DNA of 57,191 nt from JBMOOG01 sp049324535 (GCA_049324535.1 JBMOOG010000023.1:1-57191); one strand, 5' to 3'; shown: positions 47,395-57,066, counted from the first letter of the stretch. Numbers and translations are program-made. Notes: a model not told the origin generated them from the sequence alone.

Positions 47395-48227
47395 TGTCGG
47401 CCGCGGCGATCCTTTCCGCCGCGCAGACGATCGGGGGAGGGGTGCAGCCGCACCTCTCCTTCCGGGATCTGCGCAAGGTCTATGCCGATGGGGTCGCTGC
47501 ACTCGACGGCGTATCGGCCGATGTCGCTCGGGGCGAGTTCTGTGTGGTGCTGGGGCCGTCCGGGTCGGGCAAGTCGACGCTTCTGCGCGTGGTTAACGGG
47601 CTGACGGATCTGACGTCCGGCACGATGACGCTGGGCGAGACCGCGTTGTCGCCGAGAACATTGCGCGGCATCCGCCGCCGGGTGGCGATGGTGCATCAGC
47701 AATTCAACCTGGTGGAACGGGCCAGCGTGGCCGCGAACGTCCTGTCGGGCGCTGTGGCCGAGGTGCCAGGCTGGCGCGCGTTGCTGGGCTGGTATCCGGA
47801 CCATCTGCGTGACCGCGCCTGCGAAGTCGTCGCCCGCGTGGGCCTGGACGAAATCCATCTGCCGCGCCGCGCCGCCGCCCTGTCGGGCGGGCAGCAGCAG
47901 CGTGTCGGCATCGCCCGCGCCCTGCTACTGCACCCCGAAGTCATCCTGGCCGACGAACCCGTCGCCAGCCTTGACCCGGCGATCAGTCGCGAGGTGCTGG
48001 GCCTTCTGCGCGAGGCCGCCCGCGAACAGGGCGCCACGGTGCTGTGCAGCCTGCACCAGACCGACCTCGCGCGCGAATTCGCCGATCGGATCATCGGGAT
48101 GCGCGCGGGGCGCGTGGTCTTCGACGGCCCGCCGCATCGGTTCGACGCCGTTGCCGAAGGGCGACTCTACGAAGGCCTGAGCGCACCCAAGGATCAACCC
48201 GAGACACGGGAGCAAGCCTATGCATGA
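47394..48227 (+). CDS. phnC: PhnC, phosphonate ABC transporter ATPase (277 aa)
   Basis: ABC motifs are intact: Walker A GPSGSGKST, Q-loop MVHQQFNL, signature LSGGQQQR, Walker B VILADEPV and the H-loop in CSLHQ. It powers import through PhnE. The N-terminus has a short extension before the ABC fold (MSAAAILSAAQTIGGG). It overlaps phnE by 8 nt. Confidence 0.94.
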   Translation: MSAAAILSAAQTIGGGVQPHLSFRDLRKVYADGVAALDGVSADVARGEFCVVLGPSGSGKSTLLRVVNGLTDLTSGTMTLGETALSPRTLRGIRRRVAMVHQQFNLVERASVAANVLSGAVAEVPGWRALLGWYPDHLRDRACEVVARVGLDEIHLPRRAAALSGGQQQRVGIARALLLHPEVILADEPVASLDPAISREVLGLLREAAREQGATVLCSLHQTDLAREFADRIIGMRAGRVVFDGPPHRFDAVAEGRLYEGLSAPKDQPETREQAYA

Positions 48228-49254
48228 GGGCGAACTCGCGATCGGGGCGCATCCGACCCGCCCCGCGAAAGAATGGCGCTTGCCTGCGCCGTATGACTGG
48301 CGCGCAGCCCTTGCGGTGTTGCTGGTCGCACTTGCCTTGATCTGGTCGGGCAACCGCATGGAAGTGGACAAGATGCTGGGCCTGACCGGCGAGGCGGTGC
48401 TGTCTGCCGTCGGTGTGCAGGAAAGCAGTCAGGTGGGCCGCGGTCTGGGGCGGATGCTGGGGGCGCTTTTCCCCTTCGTCATCGAAGACCGCCAGGAAGT
48501 GGCGCGCTTGCCGGATCTCGACCGTGACGCGCTGCCGATGTTCACCCGGATCGAGGCGGTCGAGGTCACGACCTTCCGGATGAACGCCGAGACGCTGAAA
48601 GCGGAACCGCAGGTCGAGGTGAAGGAATACCTCGTCCACCCGTTCGGCTATCTGACCAAGGTTCTGGGCAAGATGGTCGAGACTTTCGAGATCGCCATCT
48701 GGGCCACGATCATCTCGGTCCTGCTCTCGGTCCCGCTCGCGGTCCTGGGCGCGCGCAACTACACGCCGAACCGCTTCGCCTATTCCGCCAGTCGGGGCGT
48801 GGTCAGCTTTCTTCGCGCGATGCCGGAGCTGATCATCGCCATGTTCCTCGTTCTGGGCTTCGGTTTCGGGGCGATCGCGGGCTATCTCGCGCTCGGCCTG
48901 CACGGCGCCGGGTTTCTGGGCAAGTTCTATGCCGAGGATATCGAGGCCGCCGACCGCAAGCCGCAAGAGGCGCTGACCGCGCTTGGTGCGGGCAAGCTGC
49001 GCGTGCTTCGCGCCGCCGTCCTACCCCAGGTGGCGCCATCCTACGTGGCCTACACGCTCTACATCCTCGACCGCAACGTGCGGATGGCCGCCGTGATCGG
49101 TCTCGTCGGCGCGGGCGGGATCGGTCAGGAACTGAAGGGCCGCTACGATACCTTCGAATATGGCCATGTCGGCACGATCCTGCTGGTGATCTTTCTCACC
49201 GTCTTCGTGCTCGATCAGGTCTCGGCCCGGCTGCGCGCCCGGCTCATTGGATAA
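48220..49254 (+). CDS. phnE: PhnE, phosphonate permease (344 aa)
   Basis: Typical binding-protein-dependent permease: a membrane helix near residue 30, a large periplasmic part, then five helices with EALTALGAGKLRVLRAAVLP as the EAA-type loop that contacts PhnC. Only one phnE is present here, unlike operons with two. It completes the PhnDCE transporter. Confidence 0.93.
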   Translation: MHEGELAIGAHPTRPAKEWRLPAPYDWRAALAVLLVALALIWSGNRMEVDKMLGLTGEAVLSAVGVQESSQVGRGLGRMLGALFPFVIEDRQEVARLPDLDRDALPMFTRIEAVEVTTFRMNAETLKAEPQVEVKEYLVHPFGYLTKVLGKMVETFEIAIWATIISVLLSVPLAVLGARNYTPNRFAYSASRGVVSFLRAMPELIIAMFLVLGFGFGAIAGYLALGLHGAGFLGKFYAEDIEAADRKPQEALTALGAGKLRVLRAAVLPQVAPSYVAYTLYILDRNVRMAAVIGLVGAGGIGQELKGRYDTFEYGHVGTILLVIFLTVFVLDQVSARLRARLIG

Positions 49255-49264
49255 GGAATTCAGC

Positions 49265-49714
49265 ATGAGACCGAAAAGAGAAGACTGGGCGGCGGCATTG
49301 GCCGCTGCCAACAAGGAACGGGTCGCAGCGCTGGCCGACCGTATCCGCGACCGCGCGCAAGTGGAGCCGCTGGCCCCCCCGCGCGAGGGGCTGATGCTGA
49401 TGCAGTTGCGCGACAGCGTGGCGGGGGCGGCGTTCCATCTGGGCGAGATTCCCATGGCCCGCGTCCATCTGCGCCTGACCGCGCCCGAGGGTTCGGCCGA
49501 GGGTGGGGCCGCGCTGATGAGCGACGATCTGTCATTGGTGACGCGGCTGGCGATCCTTGACGCTGCGCTTGTGGCGGACTTGCCCGAGGCCCCCGAGATC
49601 GAGGCGTTGCTGGCCGAGGGCATGGCCGCGCGGGCCGAGATGCAGGCGCAGCGCGCGCTGGCGCTGGACCGCACCCGCGTCGATTTCCAGCTTCTGTCGG
49701 AGGACGACGCATGA
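49265..49714 (+). CDS. phnG: PhnG, C-P lyase core subunit (149 aa)
   Basis: Begins MRPKREDWAAALAAANKERV after AAGGA; an ATG six codons earlier is possible but lacks a ribosome site. PhnG forms the GHIJ core complex that moves the phosphonate onto ribose-phosphate. GLMLMQLRDSVAGAAFHLGE is the conserved core. Confidence 0.9.
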   Translation: MRPKREDWAAALAAANKERVAALADRIRDRAQVEPLAPPREGLMLMQLRDSVAGAAFHLGEIPMARVHLRLTAPEGSAEGGAALMSDDLSLVTRLAILDAALVADLPEAPEIEALLAEGMAARAEMQAQRALALDRTRVDFQLLSEDDA

Positions 49715-50265
49715 GCGTTCTGGACCTGCCGCGCCTCTGGCGCCCCGAGACGCATCAGGCGCTGTTCCGCCGCATCCTCGACGTCGCCGCCCGCCCCGGC
49801 CAGATCGCCGATCTGTCCGACCTGCTGGACGGCCGCCCCGCCGCGCTGGCGGCGCTCGCGACGTTTTGCGACAACACGCAGACGCTGGCCGATCTGACCG
49901 GAAGCCTGACCGCGACCGATCTGGCCTTTCTGGACGTGGGCAGCGCCCCGGCGGAAAAGGCCGGGTTCATCCTCGCCCATGGCTCGGACCTCCCGGAGAT
50001 CACGCCCCGCCTTGGCAGCCTCGATGCGCCCGAAGGCGGAGCAACGCTGGTGGTGATGGTCGAGAGCCTGACGGAAGGCATGCCCCTGACCCTGACCGGG
50101 CCGGGCATTGCCACTGAAACGCGGCTCGCGCCGCAGGGCCTGTCGCCGGACTGGCTGACCGCCCGCGCACGCTGGTGCGCCGATTTCCCGATGGGGGTGG
50201 ACCTGGTGCTGGCGGATGCCACGCGCCTCGCCGTCCTTCCCCGCACAACAAAGATAGGAGCGTAA
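49711..50265 (+). CDS. phnH: PhnH, C-P lyase core subunit (184 aa)
   Basis: The protein has the PhnH fold pattern: RPETHQALFRRILDVAARPG near the start, then FCDNTQTLADLTGSL and LTGPGIATETRLA. PhnH dimers cap the core complex with PhnG, PhnI and PhnJ. It overlaps phnG by 4 nt and is followed by AGGAG for phnI. Confidence 0.9.
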   Translation: MSVLDLPRLWRPETHQALFRRILDVAARPGQIADLSDLLDGRPAALAALATFCDNTQTLADLTGSLTATDLAFLDVGSAPAEKAGFILAHGSDLPEITPRLGSLDAPEGGATLVVMVESLTEGMPLTLTGPGIATETRLAPQGLSPDWLTARARWCADFPMGVDLVLADATRLAVLPRTTKIGA

Positions 50266-50268
50266 CCC

Positions 50269-51375
50269 ATGGCCTATGTTGCCATTCGCGGCGGCGCTGA
50301 CGCGATCAAGGGCTCGGCCCGCCTGATGGACGCCCTGCGCGCCATGGGCGAGAGCGCCCCGCTGGAACTTGACCAGATCGAACGCCAGATGCCGCTTCTG
50401 CATTCCAAGGTACTGTCCGAGGGCAGCCTTTATCACCCGCGCCTCGCGTCCCTCGCACTGAAGCAGTCGCTGGGCGACAGTCTGGAGGCCGCCTTCTTCC
50501 TGCGCGCCTACCGGTCCACCAAGCCCCGCCTTGGCGAAACCGCAGCCCACGACACCCGCGCCATGCGCGTCGTGCGCCGCATCTCGGCCGCCTTCAAGGA
50601 CATTCCCGGCGGGCAGATGCTGGGGGCGACGCCCGATTACCTGCACCGGCTGTTTCGCTTCGAGTTGATGGACGAGGGCGCGGCGCGGTTTGACGAGATC
50701 GCGCGCGACTGGCTGGGCAACCGGCCTGTGACGGACACGCCACTGACCTTCCCCAAGGTACTGGACAGCTTGCGTGATGAGGGCCTGCTCGCCCCGCTGG
50801 AAGACAGCGACGAGGCGCCTTTCGACATCACCCGCGAACCGCTGATCTTCCCGGTGCCCCGGTCCGCCCAGCTGGCCACCATGGCGCGGGGCGAAACCGG
50901 CGGGCTGCTGGCGCTCGCCTATTCCAACATGCGCGGCTATGGCGATGTGCACCCCACCGTGGGCGAATTGCGCGTGGGCTATGTGCCGGTGATGGTGCCG
51001 CACCCGGTGACGGGCAAGCCGATGGAGGCGGGCGAGGTTCTGATCACCGAATGTGAGATCGTGGCCATGTTCGAGAAATCGGACAGCGGCGCGCCGGTGT
51101 TCACCCTCGGTTATGGTGCCTGTTTCGGCCATAACGAGGTCAAGGCCATCGCCATGGCGGTGCTCGACCGCGCGATCAGCGTGGCCCGCGAAAAGGGCCG
51201 CGTCGCCAACCCCTCGGAAGACCCCGAATTCGTGCTGCTGCATGTCGACGGGATCGAGAGCATGGGGTTCTGCACCCATTACAAGATGCCCCATTACGTC
51301 ACCTTCCAGTCCGACATGGACCGCCTGCGCGCCGCCCGCGGCAAAGCCGAGGAGGCCGCCGATGCACCCCGTTGA
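50269..51375 (+). CDS. phnI: PhnI, C-P lyase core subunit (368 aa)
   Basis: PhnI removes the base from a nucleoside triphosphate and joins ribose triphosphate to the phosphonate. Recognised by MAYVAIRGGADAIKGSARLM, LALAYSNMRGYGDVHPTVGE and FGHNEVKAIAMAVLDRA. It overlaps phnJ by 14 nt. Confidence 0.94.
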   Translation: MAYVAIRGGADAIKGSARLMDALRAMGESAPLELDQIERQMPLLHSKVLSEGSLYHPRLASLALKQSLGDSLEAAFFLRAYRSTKPRLGETAAHDTRAMRVVRRISAAFKDIPGGQMLGATPDYLHRLFRFELMDEGAARFDEIARDWLGNRPVTDTPLTFPKVLDSLRDEGLLAPLEDSDEAPFDITREPLIFPVPRSAQLATMARGETGGLLALAYSNMRGYGDVHPTVGELRVGYVPVMVPHPVTGKPMEAGEVLITECEIVAMFEKSDSGAPVFTLGYGACFGHNEVKAIAMAVLDRAISVAREKGRVANPSEDPEFVLLHVDGIESMGFCTHYKMPHYVTFQSDMDRLRAARGKAEEAADAPR

Positions 51376-52261
51376 CACCATGGGCCAGACCCGCGAGGGC
51401 GCGACCTACGGCTTTGCCTTCCTCGACGAGGATGCCAAGCGCGAGTTGCGCCGCACCATCTTCAAGGCGGTCTGCATCCCCGGCCACCAGGTGCCCTATG
51501 CCAGCCGCGAAATGCCGATTGCGCGCGGTTTCGGCACCGGGGGGATGCAGGTGACACTGGCGCTGCTTGGCCCCGACGACACCTGCAAGGTGATCGACCA
51601 GGGGGCCGACGACAGCGTGAACGCGGCCAATATCCGCAACTTCTTCGCGCTGACCTGCCCGGGTGTCACCGGCACGCTGCGCACCGAAGAGGCGAGCGTG
51701 ATCCAGACCCGCCACCGAATCCCGGAACTGCGCCTGCGCGCCGATCAGATCCTGGTGTTTCAGGTGCCTTACCCCGACCCGCTGGTGGTGGTGGAGCCGA
51801 ACGCCGCCAAACGTCGGCGGATGCACGGGCGCGCCGACTATGCGCGCCTCTGGGTCAAGCTCTACGAGGATATGGTGGCTTTCGACGAGATCACCATCTC
51901 CCACCGCTACCCGACGCGGATCAACGGGCATTACATCATCGACCCGTCGCCCATTCCGCGCTTCGACGTGCCGAAACTGCATCAGGCCGATTGCCTGTAC
52001 CTGTTCGGTGCAGGCCGCGAGAAGCGTATCTATGCCGTGCCGCCGCATACCGACGCAGTGCCGATCACCTTCAACGATGTGGCCTTTGCCGTGGAAAGCT
52101 TCCGCGACAAGGCCACCGGCAAGCGCCATTGCTGCCGCCGCTGCGGGGCCGATGACAGTTTCCTCGACGAGTTCCTCGACGATGCGGGTGCGCGCGTCTT
52201 CCAATGCTCGGATGCCGCCTATTGCGACATGCGCCTTGCCATGAAGGAGGCCGCGGAATGA
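51362..52261 (+). CDS. phnJ: PhnJ, radical-SAM C-P lyase (299 aa)
   Basis: PhnJ cleaves the carbon-phosphorus bond with a [4Fe-4S] cluster and SAM. The cluster cysteines are in RHCCRRCGADDSF and VFQCSDAAYCDM near the C-terminus, and a substrate region contains PYASREMPIARGFGTGGMQV. The start MHPVDTMGQTREGATYGFAF lies inside the end of phnI. It overlaps phnK by 4 nt. Confidence 0.95.
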   Translation: MHPVDTMGQTREGATYGFAFLDEDAKRELRRTIFKAVCIPGHQVPYASREMPIARGFGTGGMQVTLALLGPDDTCKVIDQGADDSVNAANIRNFFALTCPGVTGTLRTEEASVIQTRHRIPELRLRADQILVFQVPYPDPLVVVEPNAAKRRRMHGRADYARLWVKLYEDMVAFDEITISHRYPTRINGHYIIDPSPIPRFDVPKLHQADCLYLFGAGREKRIYAVPPHTDAVPITFNDVAFAVESFRDKATGKRHCCRRCGADDSFLDEFLDDAGARVFQCSDAAYCDMRLAMKEAAE

Positions 52262-53088
52262 AACCGATCCTCGACGTTGACAGCCTCACCCGCATCCACG
52301 GCCCCGGCTGCCCCGCCTGTCTGGAGGTGACCGGGCCGGAGCATGACACCAACATCTGCCGCCATTGCGGATCGGTCGTGGCCGTGGCGAATGCCTCTTT
52401 CCGCCTGCACAAGGGCGAGGTGCTGGGCATCATGGGCGAGTCCGGCTCGGGCAAGTCGTCCCTCGTGAAGATGCTCTATTTCGATGACAAGCCGACATCC
52501 GGCAGCGCGACCTTCCACGATCAAGGCCGTCAGCATGACCTCTTCGCCCTGAACGAGGCGCAGCAACTGCGCCTGCGCGACACGCGGATGGGGATGGTCT
52601 ATCAGAACCCGTCTCTGGGGTTGAATTTCGACATTTCCGCCGGGGGCAACATCGCCGAGCGGCTCTTGATGTCGGACGAGCTCAGCTACAAGGTGATCCG
52701 CGAGAGGGCGACCGCGCTGCTCGCGCGCACCGAGGTGCCGCCGTCGCGGATGGACGAGCTGCCGCGCAACTTTTCGGGAGGCATGCAGCAGCGGGTGCAG
52801 ATCGCGCGCGCGCTCTCGACAGGTGCGCCGCTTCTGTTTCTCGACGAGGTGACGACCGGTCTCGACCTGTCGGTGCAGGCGCGCATCCTGGACCTGATCA
52901 TGGAATTGCAAGAGGTTACGGGCGTCTCGATGCTGGTTGTCACTCACGACCTTGGCGTGGTGCGCCACCTGACCACCCGCACCATCGTCATGAAATACGG
53001 TCGCATCATCGAATCCGGGCTGACCGATCAGATACTCGAGGATCCGCAGGCGGCCTACACGCAACAACTTGTTTCCAGCGCATTGTGA
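52258..53088 (+). CDS. phnK: PhnK, C-P lyase ATPase with cysteine insert (276 aa)
   Basis: ABC-type ATPase: Walker A GESGSGKSS, signature FSGGMQQR, Walker B LLFLDEV, and HDLGVVRHL. Its N-terminus has an extra part with two C-x2-C pairs (GCPACLEVTG; NICRHCGSVV), a zinc-ribbon-like insertion absent from E. coli PhnK. PhnK binds the C-P lyase core and helps activity. It starts 4 nt inside phnJ and ends 7 nt before phnL. Confidence 0.93.
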   Translation: MKPILDVDSLTRIHGPGCPACLEVTGPEHDTNICRHCGSVVAVANASFRLHKGEVLGIMGESGSGKSSLVKMLYFDDKPTSGSATFHDQGRQHDLFALNEAQQLRLRDTRMGMVYQNPSLGLNFDISAGGNIAERLLMSDELSYKVIRERATALLARTEVPPSRMDELPRNFSGGMQQRVQIARALSTGAPLLFLDEVTTGLDLSVQARILDLIMELQEVTGVSMLVVTHDLGVVRHLTTRTIVMKYGRIIESGLTDQILEDPQAAYTQQLVSSAL

Positions 53089-53095
53089 GGGCCCG

Positions 53096-53800
53096 ATGGA
53101 CAGCATTCTTTCCGTGCGCGATCTGGGCAAGGGGTTCTATATCCACGACCGCGCCAAACATGTGCCCGCCGCGATGGGCATTTCCTTCGACATGCAACCG
53201 GGGCAACTGGCGGCGCTGGTCGGGCCATCGGGGGCGGGGAAATCCTCGCTGCTGAAGGCGATCTACCGCACCTATGTGCCGACCTCTGGGCAGGTTCTCT
53301 ATCGCACCGCCGGGGGCGACGTGGTCGATCTGGCCTCTGCGTCCGAGACGCAGATCACCGACCTGCGCCGCACCGAGATCGGCTTCGTCACGCAGTTCCT
53401 GCACTGCTTGCCGCGGCTGACGACGCTGGACGTGGTGGCGCGGCCCCTGCTGCAACAGGGCGTCGCGCGCGAGGCTGCGCATGGCAAGGCGGCAAAGATG
53501 CTGGCGGCGCTGGCCATTCCAGAACAGCTCTGGGACGCGACGCCCGCCACTTTCTCGGGAGGCGAGCGCCAGCGCGTGAACATCGCCCGCAGCTTTACCC
53601 AGGGCGGGCGGCTGATGCTGCTTGACGAACCCACCGCGAGCCTTGACCCAGTTGCGCGCGAGAATGTCTGCGCAATGATCGAGGCCGCCAAGGCCGAGGG
53701 CGCCGCCATGGTCGGCATCTTTCACGACATGGCGCTGGTCGAGCGGCTGGCCGATGTTCGCATCGAGGTGCAGCGCCAGGCTTTCGAGGCCGTCGCATGA
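53096..53800 (+). CDS. phnL: PhnL, ABC-type subunit of C-P lyase (234 aa)
   Basis: Walker A GPSGAGKSS, signature FSGGERQR, Walker B LMLLDEPT and H-loop IFHDM are present. PhnL pairs with PhnK on the C-P lyase core. The start MDSILSVRDLGKGF is preceded by GAGGG. It overlaps phnM by 4 nt. Confidence 0.93.
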   Translation: MDSILSVRDLGKGFYIHDRAKHVPAAMGISFDMQPGQLAALVGPSGAGKSSLLKAIYRTYVPTSGQVLYRTAGGDVVDLASASETQITDLRRTEIGFVTQFLHCLPRLTTLDVVARPLLQQGVAREAAHGKAAKMLAALAIPEQLWDATPATFSGGERQRVNIARSFTQGGRLMLLDEPTASLDPVARENVCAMIEAAKAEGAAMVGIFHDMALVERLADVRIEVQRQAFEAVA

Positions 53801-54933
53801 CCCTCCATCTGGAAAACGCCCGCGTCGTGACGACTGATGGTCTACATCATGGCAGTGTCACGATAGAGGATGGACACATCGCGGCGTTGAACGGTAACGC
53901 GCCGAGGGATGCAAACTGCCTTGATCTGGACGGCGATCTGCTTCTGCCGGGCCTGATCGACCTGCACGGCGACGCCATCGAGAAGGAAGTCGAGCCGCGC
54001 CCCAACGCCTTCTTCCCGCTGCCTGTGGCGCTCGATGCCATCGACCGACGCATGGCCGCGGCGGGCGTCACCACCGTCTTCCATGGCATCAGCTTTGCCG
54101 AGGGCGAGTTGGGCGTGCGTGACGTGGGCTTCGCCGAAACCCTCGCCCGCGCGCTGCACGGCTTCAGGGGCGCGGTCGATCACCGCGTGCATATCCGCTA
54201 CGAGCTGACCGATGCCGGCTCCGAGGCGCGGGTGACGCGGCTGATCGACGAAGGCGTGGCGAGCTTGCTCTCCTTCATGGACCACACGCCCGGACAGGGG
54301 CAGTTCAAGGACGCCGCCGCATACGGCGCCTATCTGTCCCGCGTCTATGCCAAGGAGGACGGCGAGATACTCGACCGGATCAGCGCCAAGCAGGCCGAGG
54401 CGGGCAATATCGTCGCCCGCGTGGAACGGCTGGCCGCCCGTGCCCGACCGCATGGCGTGGCGCTGGCAGGCCATGACGACGAGGGCGCCGAGCGCGTGGC
54501 CTTCATGGCGCGGGTGGGGGCGACGATCAGCGAGTTTCCCCTCGATCTCGACACTGCGCACGCAGGCCGCGCCGCCGGTCTGGTGACGCTCTTCGGTGCG
54601 CCCAACGTGCTGCGCGGGCGCAGCCAGTCGGGCGCGCTGTCGGCACGCGATGCGATTGCCGCAGGGGTCGCGGGGGCGCTCTGTTCGGATTACGCGCCGC
54701 AGGCGATGCTGCCCGCGCTCGGCGTTCTGACGGGTGAGATGGGCCTCGGCTGGCCGCAGGCGCTCGACCTGCTGTCCGGTGCGCCCGCGCGGGCGACGGG
54801 GCTGGTCGACCGGGGCGTGATCGGACAGGGCAAACGCGCCGATCTGATCCGGGTGCGCGACGCGCGCGGCGTCCTGTCCGTGGTCGCGACCTGGGTCGAA
54901 GGTGCGCAGGTCTATCGGTTCGGGGCGGCATGA
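53797..54933 (+). CDS. phnM: PhnM, alkylphosphonate triphosphate diphosphohydrolase (378 aa)
   Basis: An amidohydrolase-fold enzyme: LLLPGLIDLHGDAIEKEVEP holds metal ligands, LAGHDDEG and ALCSDYAPQA follow. It removes pyrophosphate from the ribose triphosphate-linked phosphonate before bond cleavage. It overlaps phnL and phnN by 4 nt each. Confidence 0.93.
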   Translation: MTLHLENARVVTTDGLHHGSVTIEDGHIAALNGNAPRDANCLDLDGDLLLPGLIDLHGDAIEKEVEPRPNAFFPLPVALDAIDRRMAAAGVTTVFHGISFAEGELGVRDVGFAETLARALHGFRGAVDHRVHIRYELTDAGSEARVTRLIDEGVASLLSFMDHTPGQGQFKDAAAYGAYLSRVYAKEDGEILDRISAKQAEAGNIVARVERLAARARPHGVALAGHDDEGAERVAFMARVGATISEFPLDLDTAHAGRAAGLVTLFGAPNVLRGRSQSGALSARDAIAAGVAGALCSDYAPQAMLPALGVLTGEMGLGWPQALDLLSGAPARATGLVDRGVIGQGKRADLIRVRDARGVLSVVATWVEGAQVYRFGAA

Positions 54934-55493
54934 CGGGGCGGCTCTTCCTGATCGTCGGGCCGTCGGGTGCGGGCAAGGATACGGTGATCGCGGCAACAAT
55001 GGCGCGGCTGTCCCCGGCGGATGACGTGATCCTCGCCCGCCGGATCATCACCCGGCCGCAGCATCCCGGCGGGGCCGAAAGCCATGCCCCCGTCACGCCC
55101 GAGGCTTTCGCCAGGCTGCGCGCGGCAGGAGCCTTTGCGCTGGACTGGGACAGCCACGGGCTGAGCTATGGCCTCGGGATCGAGCTGCGGGCGTGGCTGG
55201 CCGCGGGCATGACGGTCCTCGCCAACGGCTCGCGCGGGGCACTGCCGCAGGCGCGCGCCACCTTCGGCACGGGCCTGATCGCCACCGAAATTACCGCCCG
55301 GCCCGAGACGCTGGCCGCCCGCCTTGCCGCGCGGGGCCGCGAAACCGCGGCAGACATCGCCGCACGTCTTGCGCGCAGCGACAGCCTGCCGCCCGCGCCC
55401 GCCGATCTGACCATCCCCAATGACGACGCGCCCGAGGCGGCGGCAAGCCTCTTGCTGGCCGCGATCCGGCAAAGGGCCATGTCATGCGCCTGA
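54930..55493 (+). CDS. phnN: PhnN, ribose 1,5-bisphosphate phosphokinase (187 aa)
   Basis: A guanylate-kinase-like fold with Walker A GPSGAGKDT, then ARRIITRPQHPGGAESH. It turns ribose 1,5-bisphosphate into PRPP, so it recycles the sugar after phosphonate use. It overlaps phnP by 10 nt. Confidence 0.92.
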   Translation: MTGRLFLIVGPSGAGKDTVIAATMARLSPADDVILARRIITRPQHPGGAESHAPVTPEAFARLRAAGAFALDWDSHGLSYGLGIELRAWLAAGMTVLANGSRGALPQARATFGTGLIATEITARPETLAARLAARGRETAADIAARLARSDSLPPAPADLTIPNDDAPEAAASLLLAAIRQRAMSCA

Positions 55494-56230
55494 CCTTCCT
55501 TGGCACCGGCGGGGTCTGGGCCGCCCCCGTTCACGGCTGCCCCTGCACCGCCTGCGAGGCCGCCCGCGACGACTCGTCGCGCGCCCGCGCCCCCGCCTCG
55601 GCCCTGTTGGAAGTCGCGGGCCTGCGCCTCTTGATCGACGCGGGGCGCACCGATCTGGTGGATCGCTTCCCGCCCGGCAGCCTCGATGGTGTGTTGCTGA
55701 CCCATTTCCACGCTGACCATTGCCTTGGCCTGACCCTGATGCGCTGGAGCCTAGCCGAACCCTTGCCGGTCTGGTGCCCCCATGATCCGCGCGGCTATGA
55801 CGACCTGACGAAACACCCCGGCCGACTACGGTTCCAGACCTGCTCTGCGGGCGCGGCCTTCTGCATCGGGCCGATCACGGTGACCCCGGTTGCGCTCATC
55901 CATTCGCGCCCCACGCATGGCTGGGTGGTCGAACACGAGACACAACGGATCGCCTATCTGTCCGACACACGCGGCCTGCCCGCAGACACTTTGGCGATCC
56001 TCGATGCCGCGCCGCTAGACCTGGTCGTGCTGGACTGCGCCTATCCGCCGGGCGTCCCGGGCCCGCGCAACCACAACGATTTGGACGAGGCCGCTGACAT
56101 CATTCGGCGGCTGGCGCCGCATTCGGCGCGGCTGACACATATCAACCACGAGCTCGATGGATACTCCGGGGCGTCGACGGTTGCACTGGGTTTTGCCCGT
56201 GATGAAGAAGTGGCGGTGGTTTGCAAGTAG
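55484..56230 (+). CDS. phnP: PhnP, cyclic phosphate phosphodiesterase (248 aa)
   Basis: Metallo-beta-lactamase fold with THFHADHCLGL as the metal site, SDTRGL, DCAYPPG and a final THINHELDG. It opens the 1,2-cyclic ribose phosphate left by PhnJ. Cysteines in HGCPCTACEAA near the N-terminus form the zinc site typical of PhnP. It ends the operon. Confidence 0.93.
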   Translation: MRLTFLGTGGVWAAPVHGCPCTACEAARDDSSRARAPASALLEVAGLRLLIDAGRTDLVDRFPPGSLDGVLLTHFHADHCLGLTLMRWSLAEPLPVWCPHDPRGYDDLTKHPGRLRFQTCSAGAAFCIGPITVTPVALIHSRPTHGWVVEHETQRIAYLSDTRGLPADTLAILDAAPLDLVVLDCAYPPGVPGPRNHNDLDEAADIIRRLAPHSARLTHINHELDGYSGASTVALGFARDEEVAVVCK

Positions 56231-56697
56231 GCGGGACCGGGATCGCTTGGGCGACGCTGCAGCGCTGGGCTAGGGACGCGAGCTGCGACCTGGAGGGCAA
56301 TTTCTAGAAATTATATGTAAATCAGTATTTTAGAACGGAGAAGGTTGGATATCAGGCCCACCCCCTCCGCCATCATCCCTGTTGCGAACATGGACAGGCG
56401 CCCATCGTGGCGCGGAAATAGTCGTGTTTTCAAAGGGCTTTGCCTCCCCTATGCGAACCTCTGAGACTGCGCCTCAGTCCCGTTCCTGGCTCTGAACGGC
56501 ACTCCGTCTCTGTTCGGGCGAACCTCGCCAAATTCGGTTCGGTTGGAAATTCCCTCGCCATTCCAATGCGTTGACTTTCAACCCCGCCAAAACTTCGGGC
56601 CTCGTGTCGATCGCCTTCGAGGGGAACAGAGCCGCAACACCCGAGAGGCGCAGCCGCTGGGCTCGCTGGCCGAATAGCGCGTAGCGGTGGCGGTGCT
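56231..56697. other. Intergenic region after phnP, with an AT-rich palindrome
   Basis: No convincing gene. The AT-rich stretch at about 56299-56340 includes the 14-bp palindrome AATTTCTAGAAATT (56299-56312). Antisense frames around 56430-56855 lack recognisable content. It probably holds the end of the phn operon and decayed sequence next to the helicase remnant. Confidence 0.5.
56299..56312. repeat. 14-bp palindrome AATTTCTAGAAATT
   Basis: A perfect AT-rich palindrome 69 nt after the phnP stop, unlike the GC-rich surroundings. It could be an operator or part of a decayed mobile element end. Confidence 0.45.
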
Positions 56698-57066
56698 CTA
56701 AGCTTGCCGAAGGCGCACTCGAAGCGGGTTTGCGTACGCACCATTCCGATCCCAAAGCCGTCGTGCGCGATCAGATATGGCGGAAAGGAACGGGTTCCGA
56801 AGATCGGTTTCACCAGCGAGGATGATGAGGTGCGCTTGAGCACGGGACGCAGCAACGTTGATGAGCCGACGACCGGTCTCGCTGTTCAGAAACGGGCTCC
56901 CAGCATCGACGGGATCGAAAATCACGATCTTTCGCTCGCTACCCTGTGCTCGGTGGACTGTACTGACACGAACTTCCTTCTGCCCCTGGCGTCCAAGCAT
57001 CGACCTGATGAGCGCGCGCTGAGCGCGGAACGGTGTAAGGATTAGGATGTCGTCCGCTTCAACGTA
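56698..57066 (-). pseudogene. C-terminal remnant of a superfamily 1 DNA helicase (AAA_12-like)
   Basis: On the minus strand the frame reads ADDILILTPFRAQRALIRSM, then VSTVHRAQGSERKIVIFDPV and LINVAASRAQAHLIILAGE, which is the last motif block of a UPF1/Dna2-type helicase. The stop is intact at 56698, but upstream the frame runs into the insertion sequence at about 57067 and stops there. The remaining part of the gene lies beyond the window or is lost. Confidence 0.85.

Noticed and set aside
49021..51381. 786-codon open frame on the minus strand
   Set aside because: It overlaps phnE, phnG, phnH and phnI, which are clearly real; shadow frame.
56430..56855. 141-codon minus-strand frame near the right end
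   Set aside because: It overlaps the helicase remnant in another frame and shows no recognisable motif.
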